Below the pieces are notes generated by a model, which saw nothing but the letters and a program-made list of their open reading frames with translations, made no database searches and was not told the DNA's origin. A DNA stretch of 64,000 bases from Thozetella sp. PMI_491. Its lineage: Eukaryota; Ascomycota; Sordariomycetes; Chaetosphaeriales; Chaetosphaeriaceae. Positions 20,389 to 31,632 of the stretch are shown one piece after another (within the stretch, counting starts at the first letter, position 1; each line of letters starts with the position of its first letter). The stretch is taken from positions 124,001 to 188,000 of the forward strand of contig MU270045.1 in the NCBI GenBank assembly GCA_021432635.1, written 5' to 3'. The position numbers and the translations under genes were made by a program.

Positions 20389-22398
20389 TCAGCGAAATGG
20401 CCATGTCCGCGCTGATCCGCGCCCCCTCCCAGACGAGTAAGCCTTTCCGTCCGACGCCAGCCTCCATCCACCCCCCAGCACAGATTTCATATCCAAGTAC
20501 ATCTGTCTGAGCAGCTGAATCCTCTTCAACTCAGCTTCTTCGACCTCTGCTGCCGTCCGTCCCTCCCGGTCGCGCAGCCCAGCATCGGCTCCAGCGGCTT
20601 GGAGCAGATCGCGGACCCGCCCCGCCCGTTCAAACCACGCGTTATACCCATGCAGCTCGTACTGACTCGGATAGATCCAAGGGTTGCAGCAAACAGCGAT
20701 GTGCAAAGGGGTAGAACCGTCACCATCCGGCAGGTTGGGATCCGCGCCGAGACGTAGTAGGAGGGCGACGGCGGGATCGGAGTTGGATTGAACAGCGACG
20801 TGCAGGGCGGTCTTGCCGGAGTCATCACGCCGGTCGATACTGCCCGGCTGGAGTGCTTGGGAGAGCAGAGTGTAGAGATCTTCGTCCGTGAGGTTGCGGT
20901 CAAGTGGCACATGAGCGCGTGGAATCAAGACATGCCCTGCGAGCCCATGGAGCGAAGTAGACTCTTCGTTGTCTTGGAGGCTGGGATCGGCGCCATGAGC
21001 GAGAAGGAGCTTCGCTGCACCGATGAGCTTCAGGGAGGTGGCATAGTGGAGTGGTGTGCGCCCCCAAGCCGTGTCCTGGTGGTTGACAGGTACCTTTTGG
21101 AGGAGGAGACGCATCGTAGCGTCTTGTTCTGCAAGCATAGCTGCAAGCTTCGACGCCTCCGGCTCCGCCAAAATCTCCACCATGCCGTCCGCGAGTAGTT
21201 CGAAGATGGGGCGGTCATTCAAGAGATATCTTCCCATCGTGGCCCAGTGTAATGATGTTCGGCCCCTGTTGTCCTCGACAGTTGGGTCCGCTCCGAGAGC
21301 CAGGAGTGCCTGAAGGCCGGCGGCATTCCATGCGTACGCGGCCTCGTGCAAAGGGGTGCACATATTGTGACCTCCTTTTCCCTGGATGTCGGATCCCTTC
21401 TCCGCCAAATACCGGATAACATCCGCTCCTGCCCAGCTGACGATATGCCCCAGGACAGAATCATGGTTACAGCCGTCAGTTGTCCATTTGGTCTGCACAT
21501 CAGCCCCAGCTTCGACGAGAATGCGAATCGTCTCTTCTCGCTGGTCCTTTCGCTGGCAACGCTCGGAATGGCCACTCGGGTGCAATCCTGTTGCGGCACA
21601 CATGAGGGCTGTACGGCCTTCGCAGGCCAATTCCTCCAAATGCAGGATAGCTCCTCTTCCCAGCAAAAGCCTGACAACCTCGCTCCGTGCATTCAACGCC
21701 GCCACGTGCAAAGGAGTTTCGTCAACCTTAGACCTATTACCATCGGTCACCTTCTGGCCGCCATAGGCTATCCAGTCGTACTTCATGGGAACCCCTCTAT
21801 CTAGGAGAAGCCCGACCGCTCCAGTGCAGCCTCTAGACGCAGCAGTTTCGAGGAGCGTGAGATAGTGAAGGCTCGTCTCCCTGGTATAGACATCTGCCCC
21901 GATGCTGATCAATAAATCGAGGGCCTCGGGGCAGTCGCAGTCCCAGCACACCTCTGCCAAAATGTGCGTGGTCCATTCCCACCCGTCTACCACCCCAGGC
22001 CCCTCTAATTTTGCTCCATGCTCGCTCAGAATCGTCAATACGGCGAGATTGGCGAGAGAGAAAGCCCGACGCTCGCGGCATCGCTCTTTAAATCGTGGAA
22101 TTAAGCAGGCAAAGACGGCTGGTGGCATGCAGTTAAAAGCCGGGCCTCTTTCGCTGAAGGACGGCCACGGCGAATCCTCCTGGGCTATTTCGAGACTATG
22201 TCGCAGCGGCCTATTGGCGAGGCCTGGAGACTGGCCAAGGAGTTGGCGACAGCCCTCAACGTTCTCGGAAAATATGGCATTGACGAGGGCGGCTGCGGGT
22301 GTGCCTCGCTGGGCATGGTGGCTAACGTCTAGAGGTTCCTTAGTCTCGCTTGCGGATCCATCGGTTGGGTCCGGCTGGGAGTTTCGGGTTGTAGCCAT
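20389..22398 (-). CDS. Ankyrin-repeat protein
   Basis: Single open frame. An ATG at 22560 would add 54 residues, but that extension is low-complexity and proline-rich, so the start MATTRNSQPDP at 22398 is preferred and gives 669 residues. From about residue 130 to near the end it carries ankyrin repeats with the TPLHxAA and LLLxxGAD signatures, for example DETPLHVAALNARSEVVRLL, CTPLHEAA, RGRTSLHWA, WGRTPLHYA, GKTALHVAV and GSTPLHIAV. Ankyrin repeats mediate protein binding. No catalytic or NACHT domain is attached and no transmembrane segment is seen, so it is probably a soluble scaffold or recognition protein of unknown partner. The frame is uninterrupted. Confidence 0.85.
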   Translation of the reverse strand: MATTRNSQPDPTDGSASETKEPLDVSHHAQRGTPAAALVNAIFSENVEGCRQLLGQSPGLANRPLRHSLEIAQEDSPWPSFSERGPAFNCMPPAVFACLIPRFKERCRERRAFSLANLAVLTILSEHGAKLEGPGVVDGWEWTTHILAEVCWDCDCPEALDLLISIGADVYTRETSLHYLTLLETAASRGCTGAVGLLLDRGVPMKYDWIAYGGQKVTDGNRSKVDETPLHVAALNARSEVVRLLLGRGAILHLEELACEGRTALMCAATGLHPSGHSERCQRKDQREETIRILVEAGADVQTKWTTDGCNHDSVLGHIVSWAGADVIRYLAEKGSDIQGKGGHNMCTPLHEAAYAWNAAGLQALLALGADPTVEDNRGRTSLHWATMGRYLLNDRPIFELLADGMVEILAEPEASKLAAMLAEQDATMRLLLQKVPVNHQDTAWGRTPLHYATSLKLIGAAKLLLAHGADPSLQDNEESTSLHGLAGHVLIPRAHVPLDRNLTDEDLYTLLSQALQPGSIDRRDDSGKTALHVAVQSNSDPAVALLLRLGADPNLPDGDGSTPLHIAVCCNPWIYPSQYELHGYNAWFERAGRVRDLLQAAGADAGLRDREGRTAAEVEEAELKRIQLLRQMYLDMKSVLGGGWRLASDGKAYSSGRGRGSARTWPFR

Positions 22399-23836
22399 GA
22401 CGAACCGAAGTCTGCCCGGAGCTGAAGCGGCGTGCGGAAATAGGCTGGGCGCAACAGGGTGTAGTGTGGGGGAGAGGCTTGATATATTCAAAGGGCCGAG
22501 GGGCCAGGGGCCTAAGACAAGGCGCCTTCCTGGTAGAGAAAGAGTACAAAAGTGGGGCAAATTGTATCTAGACTGTACGCTAGTTACTCCGTACCAAGGC
22601 GGAGAGAGTGGTAAGATACGGCGTAGGGCGATAGCCTGTTAACCCTAGCCTACAACCCCTACCGGCTTTCCCCCGTCGATAGTCCAAAAAGACTGACGGC
22701 ATTATGTCAGGTAGGCGCCGAAGTAAAAGTACACATGCCTTACAGCATGGCGCTTCATTCCGAGATGTCCCTAGCAAGATAACTACAGAGCTTTATTCCG
22801 AGCCCTAGATAGACTCCGTCGCTACACCACTGCCTAGCCTATCACCCACATCAAATCCACTCATTTCTACCCCCATCTTTAGCCCTAGTGTCGTCTAGGA
22901 AGGGGGTCTCTTGTCCACGACCAACTCCACAGCAGGGGGATTGGTGTGGCTCGGTGAGAAGACAGCAGTACACCTGGTCGCCTCAATTCCTGCCAGCCAT
23001 CAGCTTGAGGACCATGCGCAGTGAGGAAGAGCTTACTGCAACCACATCTGGCACCTGTTCGTGCTTCGCGCTCGACTCAAGCAATTATAATGGCATACGA
23101 CCTCTTATGACCTGCTTTTCATAATCCCGCGGTTCAGAGCGCATCATTGACGCGTTTCTGCTGCAATACTGCGAGGGGTAGAGGCGACTGCTGTACTTTC
23201 CGTCCGACATAGGAGGATAAAACTCCTCTGGAATTCTATGGTACCTGAAAGTTCATCTGATCCTTGGATTAACATCGAATTCTCTCGTTCTCCGAGGAGC
23301 TTTCCGATCTTTTGAAGCTCACTATCAGCCACTCTGAGTTTTTGGTACAGACTTTGGTAATGACTGCGCTGCTAGCTGAGGGGCTCGTCGACACGTGTAG
23401 GAAAAATTTACCAAAGCATCGTGGCTGTGCTCTTCTTCCGCGCCTGTGAACCGATATAGATGCCGGTAACGTCACGGTAGAGGCGTAGTCACTCGCGTTG
23501 TCGACAAAGGCCGCAACCGCCGAGTGGCTTCAGTTATAAGCCGAGCTTCTTATTAGCTCAGGCCACATATGATCAATATAAATGCCCTTGGGTTGGACAA
23601 GATGGTTATGCTTTACTGGCAAAACAAGGTGCCAAATATATTTGTGTGAATGAATGACAGTCCGTAGTCTCCCCTTTAAAGTAACAAAAGATTATCAACT
23701 TCTTGACTTACGACAAACGACATCTTTTGCCTTTAAACTTTCGATAAACAATGATCCGTGCGTTGAATAGAATTGACCAATGCCACCCGCTTGCATCGGT
23801 ATATGGGCAAATATCTCGGTCGCTTCAGAGTATGTA
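22399..23836. other. Intergenic
   Basis: Upstream region of the ankyrin gene, then sequence with short overlapping minus-strand frames at 23144-23475 (KMADSELQKIGKLL-like helix) that match nothing known. No RNA gene or mobile element seen. Confidence 0.4.
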
Positions 23837-24350
23837 TTATGCCCTATCCTTGGCGCAGTTGAAGATGGCCGACCCAGCCCCATCGGTCTGGACAAATACT
23901 CCACCTTGGTTGCCCGTAGCAATACAGAAACTAGCAATCGGTAAGAACCCTACATATCTACACATTGAACAAAGTTATTGACTCACGTGGCATCGTTTCG
24001 CGGGACTAACAAGTCAAATTAATACAGGTACACTGGAAAATTGCTAATGGCACTAGGCACTTACTATAATAGGTTGTCGCTTTGCCAGTGCAGTCCGCAC
24101 CAGCCCAGTATTTGACAACGCAGTCCTGCTCAACAGCGTTTACGACCTTAGAGCCAAAGCGGTTGCTACCGAAGTTGACGCACTGGCCCGGTGTCACTGA
24201 CCCCGAGAAAATGGAATTCGCACAAGCTCCATCCGAATACATGGTGAGAGTTACCGGGCTAGACGTTCGTGACAGCAGCTTCGCGGAGGGTTCCACGACT
24301 GGCGACGTTGCACAGAGACTAACAAGAGCCGAAAAGCTGATAAGCTTCAT
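23837..24350 (-). CDS. Small secreted cysteine-rich protein, three exons
   Basis: Exons 24350-24065, 24005-23987 and 23930-23837 splice to 132 residues. Introns are 59 nt (GTAAGT..GTTAG) and 56 nt (GTGAGT..GCTAG). Exon 2 is only 19 nt, yet the frame is kept exactly and the third exon reads TFCIATGNQGGVFVQTDGAG, typical of the end of small secreted proteins. The chosen start MKLISFSALVSL gives a signal peptide; an ATG seven codons upstream would spoil it. The mature part has six cysteines (GACAN, GQC, QDC, ADC, FC, NC) and is rich in Ser, Thr and Gly. It is probably secreted and disulphide-bonded. No named family is recognised; it is an effector candidate by size and composition. Confidence 0.72.
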
Positions 24351-26208
24351 GGAAACCTGCCAAGCTATCATTAGTAGAAGATCACGACTGTGTTATGCCA
24401 TATATCCCACCATTTTGAAATAATTATAGTTTGTAGATGTATTCAGGCAATATTTAAAGACGTAGGTACTGATTGGGTGTTGAAAAGTTGGAATGCTCTG
24501 GATGTTTCCCTTCATTCTTTGGGAGATGACTTAGCTAGCCCGGATATTTATACTTTTGAACCTCCCATTGAGGACTTCACATCTAATAGCTGCCCAGTTT
24601 AGGCAGCCCTTTTTGTTTCCTGTGTTTGTTTCCATGGCTTATCTGATATTCACGTTACGGGCAAGTTCAACTCATTGGGATAGGTTAGAGTGTCGGCTTG
24701 GCGGTTGCGGGGCGAAGCTATGCGAGGATGTAATTACGAAAAAGCGGATCACCTCAGATGCAACCTTCTTGTCTTCTCAGCCTTGTAGAAATACCCTTAT
24801 GTAGGTAACATGCGTCTGGTTTCCGCTTACCGGTAGGGGAAAGCCTGGGGCACCTACCTTTATGGGTATATTAGTCTAGGACCCTTGCACAAACAAATTC
24901 GCCAAGCGGTAATATCGGTGAATGATCAATGTAATAATGCGACTCTAACATCCATAATTATGGGATCAGAAATGCGAATATACTTACAATCCAGCATAAT
25001 ATTCCGCCGTAAGCTCTCTGTTTTGGATGAAGGTCTTAAAGGAAGCAGGCCTAAAAGCCCTGTTTCTATATTTGGGAGACGGACTTAAATACTCCTCCGA
25101 CGAATAATACACCCAAGAATTGTCTCGACGCAGTCTATCTTCATACCCGACAATAACTGGAACTGCTCTACAGGGATATCTACACCAGGCGTGATGCGCC
25201 CGGGGAGATGGACGGTGTCCAAGCGACGTCCTGTCTCAAATGTCTTTGAATTTAAATGAATGTCGTTCATTAGACGCGAATGGTACTAAGCTTCAGGTGT
25301 TGCAAATCGTTCAATATAAGCTGACGACATATGTTAGTGCGAATGTTACTAAAATACAAGCCATCTAAATGTTCAATAGAGGTTGACAACTGTAAAAGAC
25401 ACCCAATAAGATTAGCCCCCCCCCCCGGAGTACTTAGTCGGGGCCGTTAAATGAGTCGATTGTAAGAGACGCCAATACGATTGGCGTTCTCGGAACCCTT
25501 AGTCGGGGCCGTCAAATGGGGGTGTTGCCAAGATAGGTACTGAAGCGGATCAATAAACCACGTGCACCATTGCGGGACACTCAGACCTGCATTGGTTGCA
25601 TAGCTTGGCAACTGGGTTTTCTCTGTGTGGACCATCTAGAGCCACGCGGTTCGCCTCCACCTCGCCTCCATCCCAACAGCCCGCAGTCTCACCGTTATCA
25701 CCCTGGGCCGGCATAGACTTGGAGGCATGTGCGCCCGGTAGCTCATCTTGGTCGGCGGCTCATATACCTCTGGATGGTTGCCACTGGTGTCTCTGCCGCT
25801 TGTGTTGACCTGTCACAACTGCAAAACAGAGAGGCGCCGATAGTGTCTGTAGACGGGCTTGGACCGAAACACAGGATCATAACCCCGCCGAAACAATGCC
25901 CTACTGCCTAAACTTTGGGCAGAAAACGGTGTCCACCTATTCAGCTAGAGGGGCTAGCGCCCTAGCTAGCGCTCAGCTCGAGCCCACCCAGGTCTTTCAA
26001 GAGCTCGTTGTCTGCTCTTCGTCGTGCTTCGAGCAGAGTCGCAGGTCAAGATGCTTAGGGATGAGCGGCAAATTATTAGGCCAAATGTTGAGGTGTACAG
26101 TACGGTCGCATTACCCCTTAGTTGACGTAAGAGGAAAGAAAGAGCGAAAGGAAATTAACTACTTTTAGATATGTCATATTCTATTTATTTTGATTATATT
26201 CAATATAA
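24351..26208. other. Gene-poor stretch with a diverged tandem repeat
   Basis: The promoter of the small secreted protein should lie just right of 24350; TATAAATAT on the minus strand at 24544-24552 is a possible but distant TATA box. The remainder has no recognisable gene. A two-copy repeat is listed separately at 25391-25525. Confidence 0.4.
25391..25525. repeat. Tandem repeat, two diverged copies of about 70 bp
   Basis: Copy 1 starts with TGTAAAAGACACCCAATAAG at 25391 and copy 2 with TGTAAGAGACGCCAATACGA at 25461. Both end with a shared block AGTCGGGGCCGT(T/C)AAATG. Many differences are A/G or C/T, and copy 1 contains a C run of 11 at 25416-25426. Function unknown. Confidence 0.75.
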
Positions 26209-26505
26209 AGCAGGTGTGTTGCGCTTGAAGTTCTGCGTAACAGTGATTTCTCTCCGTCCTGGGGACATGGTGAGCCTGCGCAAACCTTAGCCGGATTAGG
26301 AAATCTTGAATACGAGTATTTCTCCGCAGTGCAAAGATACACAGAGTTCAGGGACATTAGTCGGTCCCCACCGCCGCACCCATCCCTATATATTGCAGTA
26401 GCCGATGTCGACGTAGCGAAATTCGGGAGGCTCGTAGACAATACCTTCGGACATGTACGTAGCGGTCAAGCTAATGTGAGATCCTATGTTCCCGCGAGCT
26501 ATTAG
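26209..26505 (+). pseudogene. Open frame without start codon, possible orphan exon
   Basis: A 98-codon frame with coding-like composition runs from an AAAGCAG that could be a splice acceptor (26207-26213) to TAG at 26503-26505. It includes LAGLGNLEYEYFSAVQRYTE and LYIAVADVDVAKFGRLVDNT. It has no methionine at its start and no convincing upstream exon, so it may be the last exon of a decayed gene. Family not recognised. Confidence 0.35.
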
Positions 26506-28019
26506 CACTTGTGATATACACCATATGCTCTTCCTGTCACGTCAGTTGTTTATTAACGAGATATTAGTAAAGGAAATCTCCAATGCAGAACTCCGATTCT
26601 TTCTTAAGCTTCATCATACGCGTAACGGAGGGAGCCGTCCTGCTGTCACAGTGACTAAAGTACCCTGCGTAGATGAGCGCTATGTTCTGCTCATGAGCTC
26701 CACTAACGGCTGGCCAAATTGCACAAACACATCAGTCTCTGTGCATTCGCTATATGTGATTAGAGCTCGATTGAGTCAGTACCCCTCCAGCTATTGGGGC
26801 ACACGCGCGCAGGAATATACAGATCTATACAGACCCTTTCCTTGACCACCCCGGCCGTCTTCCAGAATTCATCGTGCTTTCTTCCTAAATGGGATGTAGA
26901 TATATGGCCGAAGGGCTTCGGCTGTCGGTTACCCAGGAGAAGGGGGGGTGTGGGGGTCAAGTAATTATTGCAAAGCCAGGAGCAAGAATCAATGTATATT
27001 CTTGGGTCATTTACCGTAGTCTAGTAAATTTATAAGCTAAAGTAGACACATGATTCAGCTGCTTCTTTACACTTGCGTCCGATTAAATATACGATTGGTT
27101 GGCATCGAAGTACGAGCTGTCTACGCGCCACCTTTCTAGAACTTCAACCTCCAACTCGCCGTGTTATTATTTGTTATTATTGATGGGGACCTTGAGGAGT
27201 TTACAGTTGAGTTGTGATAGAAGATTAGTCCTCATTCCTGTCTAGTGAAAGGGATCACAAATTACGGCGTGAAATTGGTATGAATGGAAGAAAACTGGAA
27301 CTTCTCTGCATCTCATCATCACTGCGGCCCTGGAGACAGTCAAGCTGCGCTCTGGATTAATCTTTAGACACTATGCTAAAATGCGCCTCTCTAGGTAGTA
27401 AGTTGAAGTACAGAATCGCATGTTTGCCGCTCGACAGAGGGGTCCTCCAAAAGCTTTCGTACAGGGACGGCTGCACATGTTCGAGTTAGTTCTGATGCCG
27501 CATGGTGGCCTTTCTCCTTAGCCTCAAGCCTGCGCCGCGCTTTGGAAAGTCCGATGGCAAGCGGGTCGTAAGGGTCGTATCGCGCGGCACATACATGGCG
27601 ATGCGGCCGGGGATTACAAGCCAACAGCACCAGTGCTTCTAGATTACTGTGCAATGTTTTATACGGCTGATCCAAAATACGATGTGACTCCCCTGCCAGC
27701 CGAGAATTGCTGTATCTGAATGTAACCCTGATATTTACCAACCAACTATGGTGTACCATTGGTCCGTTGGTTTGGACGTGCCGCGATCCTGCGTTGGGAC
27801 CATCTGCAGTTAGCTCAGCCCCCAACTACTCAGTATTTAGGCAGAGCCCAGGCAATGCCCGTGGGGCTGGACGGTCTACTCTATCTCCCATTCTTGTCTC
27901 TACTACTGCAGATTTGATCGCGTCCCGGAACACATTGTCAGCCCATTGCTCACGTGAGAGGACGACAGGAGGGACGGTCTGCATTCCATCGCATCCCCTT
28001 GCCCTAGAGCCAGACTACT
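26506..28019. other. Gene-poor stretch
   Basis: Frames at 26486-26845 (plus) and 27391-27825 (minus, 144 codons) lack any recognisable motif or signal. The last part must contain the promoter of the FAD enzyme gene. Nothing else seen. Confidence 0.4.
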
Positions 28020-29824
28020 ATGGTGGGAAACAGCAACAGCTCGTCACCCGCGGACGTTGTTGTCGTGGGCAGCGGCCTGGCGGGTATCTGCGCCGCTATC
28101 GCGGCCGCCGAGAAGGGCGCGTCCGTCGTCTTGCTCGATCGCGCCTACGGTGGTGGTGCCTCCGCCATCTCGGGCGGCATCGTTTATGCCGGCGGTGGCA
28201 CCCGCCAGCAGCGCGATGCGGGCTACGGCAACGACTCGCCTGATAATATGTTCCGCTACCTACGCGAGGAGGTCGGCGACGCCGTCGACGAGGTAACCCT
28301 CCGCCGATTCTGCGACGAGAGCGTTGCCCGCATGGAGTGGCTCGAGAGCCACGGTGTCGCATTCGGAGGCCCGCTGTGTCCCTTTAAGACGAGCTATCCC
28401 AAGCCTGAATATGGCCTCTTCTACTCTGGTAATGTTCGTAGATTCATGTGCCAGCCTTATTGACTTAGCCTATGCTCTGACATTTCTTGATCTACCAGAG
28501 ATCTACGGGTCGCTTTGATGCAGGCATTGGGCTAACTGTTCAATAGGAAAAGGCGTACCCTTACGCCACAGTGGCGACACCGGCGCCGAGGGGTCACCGT
28601 ACCAGCGGAAAGGGTTCAGGCGGCCTGGGTTATACAGGTAGGGACTTGTGGCAGCCTCTCTTCGACTCGGCCCTGAAACTAGGCGTAAAGTTTGAGCCAG
28701 CAAGTCGGGTCGAGTCACTTATTACGGACACCAATGCTCGCATCAAGGGCCTACAATATTGTTCATTAGACCAGTCAGCACGGTTGTCTACCTACCTTTA
28801 TAGGTTGTTTTCGGAAACGGCCAAGGAATACGAGGGAAATTTTCGGCCATTAGCTAGATTACTTAATGGTTTTGCCGAGAGGTTCTGGAGGCGAGGGGCA
28901 AGGAAGAAGTTCTTAGAGTCATACACTGTTATTCTGGCAGCTGGCGGCTTTATTAGTAAGTGCCTGTTTTTCCTGACTATAACAAACCTGTAGTGTTTTC
29001 ATACACGTCTTGCTAACTATGTCACCCGAGTGAACCAAAGCATGCTCCAAGCGTCTTGCCCGAATGCAGCAGGACTTGCAACCCACGGCACCGCCGGCGA
29101 CGACGGCAGTGGCATCCAGCTTGGTCAGTCCGTTGGTGGCACTGTCTCACATACCGACCGGGTCAGCGCCTGGAGGTTTATATACTCCCCGCAGGCCTTT
29201 CTCGAAGGTGTTATCGTGTCTCCAAGTGGGGAGAGAATCGCACCAGAGGATCTCTACGGGGCCGCGGTTTGTGGCAGTATGATTAATCATGCTGGCGGGA
29301 AAGGATACATTATCCTTGACTCTGTACAGTGGAACAGGGTCAAGAGTAATCTTAAAGATCAAACGCATGGGCTGTGGAGGATATTAATCTGGTATCTGAT
29401 CAATTTTGCCTACCGGAAGGCTGCCACCCTCAAAGATCTCGCTAAAGGCTTCCATATCGTTCCAGGAACCATGCAGGAGACAATCAAGGCGTACAACGAC
29501 GCCATCTCGAACAAACAGCCCGATCCGGTGAGAAAACTCGACTATCGGTCTCCAATCGTGACTCCACCGTTCTATGGCATCGATATATCTGTACGAGATT
29601 CTGGGATGCTACTCGTTCCAGCAATAACCCTTGGAGGTCTTCGTGTCGATGGCAGGTCAGGCTTGGTGCTCAACGAAGCCGGCGAGACAATACCGGGCTT
29701 GTATGCCGCGGGAAGGAATGCCGTTGGAATTTGCTCGAATCACTACGTGTCAGGACTCTCGCTGGCCGACTGTGTATTTTCGGGGAAAAGGGCTGGGGAG
29801 AACGCAGCCCAGTCGGTTACTTAG
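28020..29824 (+). CDS. FAD-dependent oxidoreductase, fumarate reductase/ketosteroid dehydrogenase-like
   Basis: Exons 28020-28433, 28547-28955 and 29031-29824 splice to 538 residues. The N-terminus has the dinucleotide fold VVVVGSGLAG (GxGxxG at 17-22) with the second strand VVLLDRA, and the C-terminus the FAD-closing segment GLYAAGRNAVG..SGLSLADCVFSGKRAG. Between them lie YSGN joined across intron 1 to EKAYPYATVATPAPRGHR, and GTAGDDGSGIQLGQSVGG. This is the FAD-binding_2 superfamily with fumarate reductase flavoproteins and 3-ketosteroid delta-1-dehydrogenases, and it probably oxidises or reduces a C=C bond next to a carbonyl. Intron 1 (113 nt) uses a weak GTTCGT donor. Intron 2 (75 nt) has GTAAGT and a GCTAAC branch. 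The frame is intact. Substrate unknown. Confidence 0.85.
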
Positions 29825-30120
29825 TCACTGTAGTAGCTACCTTAAGTACTTAGTACCGAAATATTGACCTGATCCACCACAACTTCGACCAGCAGATCGG
29901 GATGTAATGAGAGATTTCACCCTTTTGGCTGTCTATATACTTGAAAGACGTAATAAGTGAAAGTAGAAGCGAAAAGAGTGCCTAGGCCCCCGCGCCACCA
30001 CAGCGGGCGGTCGCCCAACATCCCCCCGGATCCCTAAACAAAAGAGCCTCATCTTCCTTTAACCGTAACTAAGATAATATCATGCTATGCAGAATTTCTG
30101 ATAAGAACTGAGATCGTTAT

Positions 30121-31632
30121 CTATCGCTCTGATGAACCCGGGATGTGGTCCTCTGCCGACTGCCAGTCTGACATGTCGTCTGGCAAGAGTCCAGCCAGGT
30201 TCATCGGCACAGTAACTTTTACTGTCTGACACCCATGGGCTGGGAAAGGCAATTTGTTCGTATCGTCAATGATTGTGGAGATAAAATCCATTGTGCGTGC
30301 GCGACCCATCCATAGTTCGTCGTTGTGATGGCCCAGCGTATTTCGGTGGTAGAGAACCCGTGCGCCACCATCACAATACCGTTTCACCACGGTGTCCGTT
30401 TCAATTACCGGGCTCATCTCATCTTGAATAGCCTTGTAAACAAAGACGGGCATATTAGGTATCCCGTGGCTGCCGATCATGCCGTCGTCATCGAAGAGAT
30501 TCTGGAGCACCGGTTCCCAGAAGTCGCTTTCACCATTGATGAAATAGTCATATATATCTTGATATGCGTAATCGGTAAGAGCGTCTACTGCTGTCATTTT
30601 GGACGCCTTGAAGAATGCCGTCGTGTTGTATGGCCCAGTCGTCTTCAGCCGATCCATTAAGAACTTTCGGGCCTTATCTTGTTGCTGCGTGATGCCAATG
30701 AGACTCTCGAAAACAATACCGGCTGTATCCCGCTTGTTCATTCGTAGGTTGACCGTTGTCAAGTTTGGAGATGGGCCACCGATAATCACCCCGGCGATCT
30801 TGAAATCCGGGGCATACTTTTGGGCGAGTTCGGCGGCGAAGGCGGTAGCGAATGCGCCTCCGCTATAACCCCAGAAAGCAACACGTGCCTTATCCTTGCG
30901 AAGGCCGTACTGGTCTCCAACTGAAACGGCTGCCTGTGCCCCGTCAAGTGTGGCATGCCCGCTCTGGGCTCCGGCGCAGAAGCTAGCAAGCGGTCCTTCA
31001 TAATCCGGGACGAAGACAAACCAACCATTAGCTAAAAGGTCTCTCACTTCGCCGTAGGGGTCCCGAGCTTGAAGAAGGAAGCTTGGAGCAGCATTGGGAG
31101 AAGAACTATCCGTAGGTATCTGGTACGACACGAGGCCATGGCCACATGCACTCAGGTTTGACGCTGTGCAGTTTTGATTCGAGGCTGGGACAAAAATGGT
31201 CCCAATGGCCCACGACGGGTTGCCTATTGTATCGGTGGTGCGAAACTGGAGCTGGAAGACGTCGATACAGTTTCGGATTCGGATCCTGTAGTATGCATGC
31301 TTTCTTGTGCGCAAAACCGTTCCTGGCTTCGTTGCCTCCCAACCATCGGGTGGCTTGTAAAATGGATCTTTTGACGGAGGTGGTAGCCATTGCGTTTCGT
31401 TCGTCTTGTTACTGATACGGGGGATTATCATGCCAGGTGTTTGCGGTGTCGCCACATGTAAGCGTTGGTATGTGGTGTAGGTACTGGGAGCCCGTGGGCC
31501 CGAAATGCTTCCTGCCCTCTGTTGTACAGCATGACGCGATGCCGCCACAAAAGTGACATGGGATGCGGTCGCAAGGTCACGACTAGAAATGACACTCCAA
31601 ATGAGTACAGTGTTGGCGAATATGCGCATCAT
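30121..31632 (-). CDS. Secretory lipase (LIP family, alpha/beta hydrolase)
   Basis: Single-exon gene of 503 residues, convergent with the FAD enzyme gene 296 bases away. The N-terminus is hydrophobic after MMRIFAN and looks like a signal peptide (TVLIWSVISS). The fold follows the fungal secretory lipases: RTTDTIGNPSWAIGTIFVP, WFVFVPDYEGP, a nucleophile elbow WGYSGGAF with Ser near 257, an acidic loop VYKAIQDEMSPV and the histidine in LGHHNDEL near 433. Several N-glycosylation sequons (NKT, NCT, NLS, NLT, NTT) agree with secretion. These enzymes hydrolyse triacylglycerols or other esters outside the cell. Length is slightly above the usual 450-480 because of an extended N-terminal region. No breaks seen. 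Confidence 0.85.
   Translation of the reverse strand: MMRIFANTVLIWSVISSRDLATASHVTFVAASRHAVQQRAGSISGPRAPSTYTTYQRLHVATPQTPGMIIPRISNKTNETQWLPPPSKDPFYKPPDGWEATKPGTVLRTRKHAYYRIRIRNCIDVFQLQFRTTDTIGNPSWAIGTIFVPASNQNCTASNLSACGHGLVSYQIPTDSSSPNAAPSFLLQARDPYGEVRDLLANGWFVFVPDYEGPLASFCAGAQSGHATLDGAQAAVSVGDQYGLRKDKARVAFWGYSGGAFATAFAAELAQKYAPDFKIAGVIIGGPSPNLTTVNLRMNKRDTAGIVFESLIGITQQQDKARKFLMDRLKTTGPYNTTAFFKASKMTAVDALTDYAYQDIYDYFINGESDFWEPVLQNLFDDDGMIGSHGIPNMPVFVYKAIQDEMSPVIETDTVVKRYCDGGARVLYHRNTLGHHNDELWMGRARTMDFISTIIDDTNKLPFPAHGCQTVKVTVPMNLAGLLPDDMSDWQSAEDHIPGSSER

Noticed and set aside
27391-27825. Minus-strand frame of 144 codons upstream of the FAD gene
   Set aside because: No motif, no intron structure and no signal; it occupies the expected promoter region.
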